Assembly: GCA_021789815.1 (NCBI GenBank)
Contig: JAJYIZ010000007.1
Coordinates: forward strand, 1-36,355
Source of the DNA: Microcaldota archaeon
Lineage (GTDB): Archaea > Micrarchaeota > Micrarchaeia > Micrarchaeales > Micrarchaeaceae
Direction: 5' to 3'
DNA length: 36,355 nucleotides
Below the pieces are notes generated by a model. That model was not told the DNA's origin. It did no database searches and was given only the letters and a program-made list of their open reading frames with translations. Each line of letters begins with the position of its first letter. Within the stretch, counting starts at the first letter, position 1. The position numbers and the translations under genes are program-made. This document shows positions 30,255 to 36,355 of this stretch, piece after piece.

Positions 30255-30649
30255 AGAGCATATCAACAAAGATATCGAAGTCGCTCATTCCTAGCTCTGT
30301 GCTAACCTGCGCAGACAACAGCGGAGCGAAGACGCTCATGATAATAAACAAGATCGGCAAGGCTGGCAGGAAGGGCAGGCTCGCAGCCTGCGGCATAGGT
30401 GACATCGTAATGGTCAGCGTGAAGAGCGGCAACCCACAGTACCTGAAGAAGAAGGTGCGCGCTGTGATAATACGCCAGAAGCAGCCGATAAGGCGCGCGA
30501 ACGGCATGAGAGTACGATTCGAAGACAACGCCGGCATACTGATAACGGAATCAAACCTGCCGGTAGGCACAGAGGTCAAAGGAGCAATGGCCAGAGAGGT
30601 CGTAGAGCGCTACATAAAACTTGCAGGCATAGCGTCGAGGGTGGTCTGA
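30251..30649 (+). CDS. rpl14: Large ribosomal subunit protein uL14
   Basis: 132 aa. Core segments VLTCADNSGAKTLMIINKIG, KVRAVIIRQKQPIRRANGMRVRFEDNAG and EVKGAMAREVVERY are diagnostic. Forms bridge B8 with 16S rRNA. Starts inside the end of uS17 (4-nt overlap) and ends GTG GTC TGA, where the GTGGTC also precedes the uL24 ATG. Confidence 0.96.
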   Translation: MKSISTKISKSLIPSSVLTCADNSGAKTLMIINKIGKAGRKGRLAACGIGDIVMVSVKSGNPQYLKKKVRAVIIRQKQPIRRANGMRVRFEDNAGILITESNLPVGTEVKGAMAREVVERYIKLAGIASRVV

Positions 30650-31149
30650 TGAGCAGCAAGCCAAGAATACAGAGGTTCGAGAGGTACAATGCGCCTATGC
30701 ACATCAGGCAGCACTTCCTTCATGTACACGTGGACAAATCACTAAGGGAGAAGATGCCGGTCAAGAGGCGAGCAATACAGATTGCAAAGGGTGACACCGT
30801 AAAGATAATGAGCGGAGCGAAGAGGGGAACTACAGGAAAGGTTCTGCGCGTGAGCCTGCGCACAGGCAGGGTCTTCCTGGATTCGCTAAAGAAGAAGAAT
30901 GCCAGGGGCAAGGAGTTCAACATAGGGATAAGCAGCTCCAACGTTTACATTACAGAATTAAACCTGTCGGACAAGAGGAGGGCGGACAAGCTCAAGCTGA
31001 AGCAGACGCCAAAGCAGAAAGAGCAACAGGAAGAAAAGCCCGCACCTGAGAAGAAAACCGATAAGGCAGCAGAATCTATAGTTAAGGCATCCGCAGGCGC
31101 GATGGAAAAAATACAGCACGATGCACAGACGCAGAAGGGTGTGGTCTAA
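30649..31149 (+). CDS. rpl24: Large ribosomal subunit protein uL24
   Basis: 166 aa. KOW motif in AKGDTVKIMSGAKRGTTGKVLRVS, with the archaeal start SSKPRIQRFERYNAPMHIRQHFLHVHV. A C-terminal extension of ~45 residues is Lys/Glu/Ala-rich (QKEQQEEKPAPEKKTDKAAE). 1-nt overlap with uL14 (TGATG). Ends GTG GTC TAA, again giving GTGGTC ahead of the next ATG. Confidence 0.95.
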   Translation: MSSKPRIQRFERYNAPMHIRQHFLHVHVDKSLREKMPVKRRAIQIAKGDTVKIMSGAKRGTTGKVLRVSLRTGRVFLDSLKKKNARGKEFNIGISSSNVYITELNLSDKRRADKLKLKQTPKQKEQQEEKPAPEKKTDKAAESIVKASAGAMEKIQHDAQTQKGVV

Positions 31150-31829
31150 TGGCTAGAAAAGGAAACAGCAGGCATCTGAAGAGCAGAGTGGCTCCAAAGT
31201 ACTACTTCGTGCACAAGAAGGAGCGCGTCTTTGTGACAAAGCCAACCGCTGGAAGGCACACTCTGAACAAGAGCATATCGCTTGTTGTGTTTGCAAGAAG
31301 GGTAGGCCTTGCGCAGACGAGCTCGGAAGCCTCAAAGATGATAAAGAGAAAGGAACTTCTGGTGAACAACACCCCGGTTAGGGATCCGAGCTATCCGATA
31401 GGGCTAAACGATACAATCAACATAGTGCCGGCTAAGCAGACCTACAGAATAGGAATAAACGAGCGCGGACAGGTCTCTATAGAAAAGGCGGACGTGGCAG
31501 GCGAGAGGCTTTGCAGGATAGTGCAGAAGTACAGGACAAAGAAGGGAGCATTGATGATAAGGCTGCATGACGGCACAGTCATGGCAGCAAACAAGGATAC
31601 CAACACAAACGACTCTGTTGTACTGGATAACGAGCATGGAATCAAGAAGGTGTTGAAGCTTGACAAAGGAAGCAGGTGCGTTGTGATCGACGGCGTGCAC
31701 GTAGGCAGCACCGGAACCGTAAAGGATATAAGGCCAGGAACGGCAACGTCACAGCCAACGGTAAAGGTTGAACAGAAGAGCGGCGGCGAATTCGACACTC
31801 TTCTCAAGAACATAATGGTAGTTGAATAG
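31149..31829 (+). CDS. rps4e: Small ribosomal subunit protein eS4
   Basis: 226 aa. Starts MARKGNSRHLKSRVAPKYYFVHKKE; the S4 domain and central RKELLVNNTPVRDPSYPIGLNDTI are followed by a KOW segment (VVIDGVHVGSTGTVKDI). 30S protein, archaea/eukaryote-specific. 1-nt overlap with uL24 (TAATG). Confidence 0.96.
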   Translation: MARKGNSRHLKSRVAPKYYFVHKKERVFVTKPTAGRHTLNKSISLVVFARRVGLAQTSSEASKMIKRKELLVNNTPVRDPSYPIGLNDTINIVPAKQTYRIGINERGQVSIEKADVAGERLCRIVQKYRTKKGALMIRLHDGTVMAANKDTNTNDSVVLDNEHGIKKVLKLDKGSRCVVIDGVHVGSTGTVKDIRPGTATSQPTVKVEQKSGGEFDTLLKNIMVVE

Positions 31830-31830
31830 T

Positions 31831-32346
31831 ATGGAAGGAGAAAACCCTATGAAAGAGATAAGGATTGAGAAGCTCGTGCTCAACATAGGTACAGGCAGCG
31901 AGGAGAAGCACTCAGAGGCAGCTAAGCGCCTGCTAGAGCTTATGACAGGAAGAAAACCCGCAGAAGAGATATCAAAGAGAAGGGCGCCGGCCTTCAAGAT
32001 AACGAAGGGCCAGATAATCGGGGCTTTCGTAACTGTAAGGGGGCGTGAGAAGGAGGACCTTCTGAAGAGATTGCTCGACGCTGTAGACAACAAGATAAAA
32101 GAATCCGGAATAACTCCGAATTCGTTGAGCTTTGGGATAAAGGAGTACATAGACATACGCGGCATAAAGTACGATCCAGCTATAGGAATGCTGGGCATGA
32201 ACGTTAATGTTACATTCAAACGAAAGGGAATGCGTGTACGCGAAAGAAAGAGACTGTCATCGAGCATACCGGAAAGGCATGCGATAGTTGGCAGAGATTT
32301 GATAAAGAATTACATACAGAAATCGTTCAATGTAGAGGTAGTGTGA
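31831..32346 (+). CDS. rpl5: Large ribosomal subunit protein uL5
   Basis: About 171 aa. [19 protein letters not shown] and [40 protein letters not shown] are diagnostic. Contacts 5S rRNA and P-site tRNA. ATG 31831 keeps the NPM segment found in archaeal uL5; TTG 31822 overlaps eS4 and ATG 31849 is an alternative with GGAG upstream. Confidence 0.95.
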   Translation: MEGENPMKEIRIEKLVLNIGTGSEEKHSEAAKRLLELMTGRKPAEEISKRRAPAFKITKGQIIGAFVTVRGREKEDLLKRLLDAVDNKIKESGITPNSLSFGIKEYIDIRGIKYDPAIGMLGMNVNVTFKRKGMRVRERKRLSSSIPERHAIVGRDLIKNYIQKSFNVEVV

Positions 32347-32351
32347 TACTT

Positions 32352-32510
32352 ATGCAGGTAAGACTCGAGGAAAAATACAAGGGCAAGGGAATGCGGAAGT
32401 GCAGGATCTGCGGCACGGCGAGAGCTCTGATCAGGTCCCACAACCTGTACATATGCAGGCGCTGCTTCCGCGAGGCAGCCCCAAGCCTGGGCTTCAAGAA
32501 GTACGGATGA
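32352..32510 (+). CDS. rps14: Small ribosomal subunit protein uS14 (zinc form)
   Basis: 52 aa, too short for a typical ORF listing. The four zinc-binding Cys are C17, C20 (CRIC) and C35, C38 (CRRC), and the C-terminus GFKKYG is conserved. 30S head protein. It begins five bases after the uL5 stop (TGATacttATG), and its own TGA is four bases before uS8. Confidence 0.95.
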   Translation: MQVRLEEKYKGKGMRKCRICGTARALIRSHNLYICRRCFREAAPSLGFKKYG

Positions 32511-32514
32511 TTTC

Positions 32515-32895
32515 ATGGACAAGTTTTCAGAAGCGATAAACACCATAAAAGCGAACGAAAGGATAGGCAGGGCAGAGTGCACGCTCTATTCTACAAAGCT
32601 CATAAAGGCTGTTCTTGAAGTAATGAAGAAAGAGTCATACATTAAGGACTACGAAGAGTACAAAGAAAGGCACGTAAGCAAGCTGAAGGTAACACTATCG
32701 AACAAGATAAACAACATAGGAGTTGTCAAGCCCAGATACGCGATAGGAAAGAACGACATACAGAGATACGAATCGAGGTACATACCGAGCAGGGATTTCG
32801 GAGTACTGATACTCACGACCCCGAAAGGCGTGATGACAAACAGGCAGGCCAAGGAGAGCAACACCGGGGGCCGATTGCTGGCATACTTGTATTAG
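32515..32895 (+). CDS. rps8: Small ribosomal subunit protein uS8
   Basis: 126 aa. Contains FSEAINTIKANERIGRAECTLY and, at the C-terminus, FGVLILTTPKGVMTNRQAKES followed by TGGRLLAYLY, the usual uS8 ending. Binds helix 21 of 16S rRNA. TGATttcATG start signal from the uS14 stop. Confidence 0.96.
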   Translation: MDKFSEAINTIKANERIGRAECTLYSTKLIKAVLEVMKKESYIKDYEEYKERHVSKLKVTLSNKINNIGVVKPRYAIGKNDIQRYESRYIPSRDFGVLILTTPKGVMTNRQAKESNTGGRLLAYLY

Positions 32896-32902
32896 TGAAA
32901 AG

Positions 32903-33427
32903 ATGATAACACTGCAGATTCCGGAAGGCATAAGCGCAAGGGTCGAGGGAGACTTTGTCATAGTCAAGGGCGGCCTCGGGGAAAACAGAAGGCGCTTCAA
33001 CGACGCGCTACTGAACGTGAGCGTGGAATCCGGAAACATAACGATAAAGGGCACCGATGCAAAAATTCTGAAGAAGAAGGCGCTCGTTTCGGAGGGGTCG
33101 CTTGCAAAGGAGCTGAAGAACGACATGGCAGGGGTAACGAAATATTTTGAGATAAAGATGCAGACGCTCCACGCGCACTTCCCGCTCACTACAGAGGTGA
33201 AGGGCAACGTCATGCTGATAAAGAACATGATCGGGGAGAGGGCGGCCCGACAGGCCAAGATAGCAGGCTCGGCAAAGGTAGAAGCAAAAGGCCAGAACAT
33301 ACGCATCTATGGGACCATGCTTGACGATGTGACACAGACTGCAGCAAACATAAGAAAGGCCAGCAAGATCAGGATGCGCGACGAGCGCGTCTTCCAAGAC
33401 GGAATTTACTACGCTATGGAGGAATGA
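32903..33427 (+). CDS. rpl6: Large ribosomal subunit protein uL6
   Basis: 174 aa. Begins MITLQIPEGISARVEGDFVIVKGGLGENRRRF and keeps HAHFPLTTEVKGNVMLIKNMIGER. Sits near the factor-binding site of 50S. TGAA lies three bases before ATG 32903. Confidence 0.96.
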   Translation: MITLQIPEGISARVEGDFVIVKGGLGENRRRFNDALLNVSVESGNITIKGTDAKILKKKALVSEGSLAKELKNDMAGVTKYFEIKMQTLHAHFPLTTEVKGNVMLIKNMIGERAARQAKIAGSAKVEAKGQNIRIYGTMLDDVTQTAANIRKASKIRMRDERVFQDGIYYAMEE

Positions 33428-33429
33428 TC

Positions 33430-33786
33430 ATGATTAAGAAAACTCACCCAAAGTTCAATGTGCCAAATTTCGGGGCTAAGAGCCGAAAGCGCGTAAAGGA
33501 ACGCTGGAGGAAGCAGCGTGGAATAGACAACAAGAAGCGCACCAAGAAGAGCTTCATGGGGGCAGAGCCAACGATAGGCTATGGAAACCCAGAGGGCCTC
33601 AGGGGAGTGAGAGCCTCTGGAAGAAGACTGGTACTAGTGCACAACGTCGAACAGATGAAGGGCATAAATGATAAGGAAACATACGAAGTGGCGATAGCCC
33701 ACGATGTCTCAAAAAGGAAGAGGAAGGAAATTGTAGAGGCAGCCAAGGGCACGGGAATAAGGATAGTGAACAGTGGTAAGCTATGA
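33430..33786 (+). CDS. rpl32e: Large ribosomal subunit protein eL32
   Basis: About 118 aa. KKTHPKFNVPNFGAKSRKRVKERWRKQRGIDNK and PTIGYGNPEGLRG are diagnostic. ATG 33430 is preferred to ATG 33424, which overlaps the uL6 stop; the stop gives TGATC just before it. The stop overlaps the eL19 ATG. Confidence 0.95.
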   Translation: MIKKTHPKFNVPNFGAKSRKRVKERWRKQRGIDNKKRTKKSFMGAEPTIGYGNPEGLRGVRASGRRLVLVHNVEQMKGINDKETYEVAIAHDVSKRKRKEIVEAAKGTGIRIVNSGKL

Positions 33787-34256
33787 GCATCGAACTTACT
33801 AGGAGGATAGCAGCACGCGAACTCGGCAGGGGCGAGAGCAAGGTCAGGATAAAGAAGGACGGCCTGGAAGACGCCGTGAAAGCGATAACAGCGGACGACG
33901 TAAGGGCTATGATAAAATCCGGAAAGATCTACGCTGTGCCAGAAAAGCATAATGTCAGCTTCAGGTCGAAGGCCATCAGGGTAAAGAAGATGAAGGGAAG
34001 AAAGCGCGGACCGGGCAGCAGAAGGGGCACGACAAAGGCAAGGATGAGCGTAGATTACAAGAAAAGGATACGGGGCCAAAGGAGGGTGCTGAAGATTCTA
34101 AAGCGCGACAAGACAATAGATAACGAGACGTTCAAGAGGTTCTATCTGCTTGTCAAGGGAGGCACGTTCGCAAACAAGGGATCGTTGATAAACCACATCA
34201 AGAGCACTGGGATCAACCTGACGGATGAAAGGGCAAAGGAATTGAGGCACGTGTGA
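33783..34256 (+). CDS. rpl19e: Large ribosomal subunit protein eL19
   Basis: 157 aa. LTRRIAARELGRGESKVRI, KSGKIYAVPEKHNVSFRSKAIRVKKMKGRKRGPGSRRGTTKAR are diagnostic. ATGA overlap with eL32, and TGA-tatc-ATG junction to uL18. Confidence 0.96.
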   Translation: MSIELTRRIAARELGRGESKVRIKKDGLEDAVKAITADDVRAMIKSGKIYAVPEKHNVSFRSKAIRVKKMKGRKRGPGSRRGTTKARMSVDYKKRIRGQRRVLKILKRDKTIDNETFKRFYLLVKGGTFANKGSLINHIKSTGINLTDERAKELRHV

Positions 34257-34260
34257 TATC

Positions 34261-34806
34261 ATGTTCAGACACATAAAGGCGAGAAGAAGAACATCGGTAA
34301 CAAATTACAAGAGGAGGATAGCCCTGCTCAAGGGCGGGCTGCCAAGGATAGTGGTAAGAAAGAGCAACCGCAATGTTATAGTGCAGGCAATAACATACGG
34401 ACCGAAAGGCGATTCCGTGATAGCATCTGCAGAATCGAGAGAGCTTAGGAGCCTTGGGTGGCCATCAAGGGTCAACGCGCCGACGGCCTATCTGACAGGG
34501 CTATTGCTAGCAAAGAAGGGCAAGGGAAAGATAAAGGAGAATGCGGTGCTCGACATCGGGTTGTACAAGCCTGTAAAGTCGTCTGTCGCGTTCGCAGGAG
34601 CGAAGGGTGCAGCCGACGGTGGCATAAAGCTGATAAACAGCATAGAAATAGATGAAAAGAGGCTCTCTGGAGCGCACATAGCGGAATATGCTAAGGCCGG
34701 GGCCGGAAACAAAACACAGTTCACAAAATACTCAAAAGAGAACGTTGATGTAGCGAACATGAATGCACTTTTTGAGAGCGTGAAAAAGAAGATATTGAGT
34801 GATTGA
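34261..34806 (+). CDS. rpl18: Large ribosomal subunit protein uL18
   Basis: 181 aa. Begins MFRHIKARRRTSVTNYKRRIALLKGG; LPRIVVRKSNRNVIVQAITYGPKGD and PTAYLTGLLLAKK are conserved. Binds 5S rRNA. Ends AGT GAT TGA; the TGAT within it serves the TTG start of uS5. Confidence 0.96.
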   Translation: MFRHIKARRRTSVTNYKRRIALLKGGLPRIVVRKSNRNVIVQAITYGPKGDSVIASAESRELRSLGWPSRVNAPTAYLTGLLLAKKGKGKIKENAVLDIGLYKPVKSSVAFAGAKGAADGGIKLINSIEIDEKRLSGAHIAEYAKAGAGNKTQFTKYSKENVDVANMNALFESVKKKILSD

Positions 34807-35469
34807 TTGGAAAGAAGAAGGTACGAACCTGAAGAGACAAGATTCGACATAAATGCGTGGGAGCCACGGACAGACGTAGGCAAACGCGTGAAGAATCACG
34901 AGATAACTTCGATAGAGCAGATCTTCCATGAGGGCAAGCACATTGAGGAGACAGAGATCGTAGACGCTTTGATACCCGATCTCAAGAACGAAGTGATCGA
35001 GATAGCGAGCGTACAGCGTATGACCAAGAACAATAGAAAGATGAAATTTAGGGTTACAGCTATAGTCGGCGATGGAAGGGGCCACGTTGGGGTAGGCAGC
35101 GGAAAAGAAGCAGAGGTAAAGGCCGCGATAGACAGGGCCGTAAAGAACGCCAAAGCAAATATGATACCGATAATATTCGGATGCGGATCATGGCAGTGCG
35201 CGTGCGGTACAGGACACAGCATACCGATGATAGTCAAGGGCAAGTGCGGAAGCGTAGAAGTAATACTCAAACCAGCGCCTAGAGGTCTCGGCGTAGTCGC
35301 AAGCGAACCCGTAAAGAAGATGCTGGAACTTGCAGGAGTGAAGGACCTGTGGAGCTTCTCCAGGGGAAGGACGCGTGCCAAGTACAACACCCTTCTTGCT
35401 GTTTACAGGGCCCTCAAGAGCGAGAGTTCCATGAAGAACTCAGCGTTGATAGAGGCGAAGAGCAAGTGA
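34807..35469 (+). CDS. rps5: Small ribosomal subunit protein uS5
   Basis: 220 aa. Contains MTKNNRKMKFRVTAIVGDGRGHVGVGSGKEAEVKAAIDRAVKNAK (double-stranded RNA-binding fold) and the archaeal Cys segment FGCGSWQCACGTGHSIP. TTG start immediately after the uL18 stop. In most archaea uL30, uL15 and secY follow; here csl4 follows instead. Confidence 0.96.
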   Translation: MERRRYEPEETRFDINAWEPRTDVGKRVKNHEITSIEQIFHEGKHIEETEIVDALIPDLKNEVIEIASVQRMTKNNRKMKFRVTAIVGDGRGHVGVGSGKEAEVKAAIDRAVKNAKANMIPIIFGCGSWQCACGTGHSIPMIVKGKCGSVEVILKPAPRGLGVVASEPVKKMLELAGVKDLWSFSRGRTRAKYNTLLAVYRALKSESSMKNSALIEAKSK

Positions 35470-35473
35470 TTCT

Positions 35474-36115
35474 ATGGAAGAAAGATTCGTTAACCCCGGT
35501 GAGAAGCTTTCTATGGAGGAGGAGTACGCAGCTTCCGAGAACACGTATGTGGAGGACGGGACCGTGTACGCGGCATCTACCGGAATGCTCGTAGTTAAGG
35601 ATGGTGCGATAAGCGTAATGCCATTGAGAGATGTGAGGAAGATAGAGAGGGGCATGATGGTAGTCGGCAGGGTTACAGATGCTATGAAGAGCGTGATATT
35701 CGTAGCGATAGACAGGGTATCATCCAGCAACAAGGAGTACTTTGCTCTCAAGGATGGGAAGATAATACTAAGGCAGCAGAGGCAGTTTGATAGGGGAGGT
35801 CGCGGAAGGCCGCCGTTTGGAGACAGGGGGGTCAGAAGGGAACCACGAGAAAGTGAAGAAAAACCATGCAGGACCGGAGATACCGTGGTCGCAAGGGTGC
35901 TCGCTGAAGAGAACGACACCTATGTATTGAGCCTGAACACTCCAGAGGCCGGTGTTGTATACTCGATGTGCAGCATGTGCGGTAACCCTATGGAGCTTGG
36001 TGATTCGCCAAACGTACTTTACTGCCATTCGTGTAGGCGCGGCGAACACAAGAAGGTCAGCTCCTACTACGGCAAGCCGGAAGAGATAAAGAAGTATTTC
36101 GATAATGGTAAGTGA
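35474..36115 (+). CDS. csl4: Exosome RNA-binding protein Csl4
   Basis: 213 aa. N-terminal domain (VNPGEKLSMEEEYAASENTYVEDGTVYAAS), a central S1-type barrel interrupted by an Arg/Gly-rich loop, and a C-terminal zinc ribbon (CSMCG and CHSC pairs). Csl4 caps the archaeal exosome and selects RNA substrates. The ~30-residue Arg/Gly/Pro loop (QFDRGGRGRPPFGDRGV) is an unusual insert. TGA-ttct-ATG junction from uS5. Confidence 0.93.
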   Translation: MEERFVNPGEKLSMEEEYAASENTYVEDGTVYAASTGMLVVKDGAISVMPLRDVRKIERGMMVVGRVTDAMKSVIFVAIDRVSSSNKEYFALKDGKIILRQQRQFDRGGRGRPPFGDRGVRREPRESEEKPCRTGDTVVARVLAEENDTYVLSLNTPEAGVVYSMCSMCGNPMELGDSPNVLYCHSCRRGEHKKVSSYYGKPEEIKKYFDNGK

Positions 36116-36119
36116 TATA

Positions 36120-36355
36120 ATGGATGTTAAGATACTGAAGGATGAAAGCAAGGAGCTCATGATAGAGTTCGAATCTGGAGACCTTACGCTTCCGGATCTT
36201 TTGGCTCATGAGCTCATGAACGATTCTGATGTCTCTTTTGCAGGAGTATCAAAGGAGCACCCAGAGGTTGGAAAACCCATACTCGTAATAAAGACCTCGA
36301 AGAAGAGCGCGTCTGCCGCTTTGACAGGAGCGATAGGGAGGGTAAAGGATAGATC
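36120..36355 (+). CDS. rpoL: DNA-directed RNA polymerase subunit L (Rpb11), 3' end cut by window
   Basis: First ~78 residues: MDVKILKDESKELMIEFESG, TLPDLLAHELMNDSDVSFAGVS and KEHPEVGKPILVIKTSKK match RpoL, the partner of RpoD in the RNAP platform. The stop lies beyond the window. csl4-rpoL adjacency is seen in other archaea. Starts four bases after the csl4 TGA (TGATataATG). Confidence 0.92.
   Translation, partial: MDVKILKDESKELMIEFESGDLTLPDLLAHELMNDSDVSFAGVSKEHPEVGKPILVIKTSKKSASAALTGAIGRVKDR

Noticed and set aside
1-36355. CRISPR arrays, insertion sequences, integrases or prophage genes
   Set aside because: No spaced direct repeats, transposase motifs or integrase motifs were seen anywhere in the window.

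Overview
This window is chromosomal DNA from a small-genome archaeon. It carries an archaeal V-type ATPase subunit, archaeal RNA polymerase subunits (F, N, D, L), a TATA-binding protein, eS1/eS4/eL18/eL19/eL21/eL32, RNase P protein Rpp29, exosome Csl4, a UbiA lipid prenyltransferase and class III signal-peptide pilins. The extreme compaction, trimmed proteins, pilin-like surface proteins and a tRNA interrupted in the T-loop fit a DPANN lineage, most likely Micrarchaeota/ARMAN-like; this assignment is inference. I see no mobile element, CRISPR array or horizontally acquired island.

Layout. 1-5.0 kb: C-terminal part of V-ATPase subunit I, a pilin-like protein with a MoxR ATPase, then rpoF, a DUF655 protein, a Nudix hydrolase, eL21 and a one-repeat TBP. 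5.0-5.3 kb: the only gene-free stretch over 300 bases; it holds a hairpin, a perfect 21-bp palindrome and a promoter. 5.3-9.7 kb: an unknown protein, the topA-trmI operon and a pair of 4-TM SMR-like proteins. 9.7-17.2 kb: a minus-strand run of leuS, HAD phosphatase, TRAM protein, valS, uS15 and eS1. 17.3-20.1 kb: prepilin peptidase, a large pilin-like protein with a Cys-rich tail, and UbiA. 20.1-23.1 kb: the minus-strand operon rpoD, tRNA-Leu(GAG), eL18, uL13, uS9, rpoN, tRNA-Pro(GGG), uS2. 23.1-29.6 kb: an unknown protein, 2'-5' RNA ligase-like phosphodiesterase, CTP synthase, a polysaccharide flippase with a DPM-like glycosyltransferase, and a DUF373 membrane protein. 29.6-36.4 kb: plus-strand ribosomal operon from Rpp29 through uS5, running on into csl4 and rpoL (cut by the window end).

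How it works together. Most of the window is information processing: translation (17 r-proteins, two tRNAs, two aminoacyl-tRNA synthetases, RNA processing) and transcription (four RNAP subunits and TBP). A second theme is the cell surface: two paralogous pilin-like proteins, their likely signal peptidase, a flippase/glycosyltransferase pair and a heteromeric SMR-like pair.

The most striking signals are: (1) a TBP with only one of the two usual repeats, which would have to dimerise; (2) several divergent gene pairs that appear to share one near-symmetric TATA element, including the tbp promoter; (3) a very regular start signal, TGAT-N3-(A/T)TG, in which the upstream TGA stop is often part of the ribosome-binding site; and (4) a tRNA-Pro with a 16-nt insertion in the T-loop.
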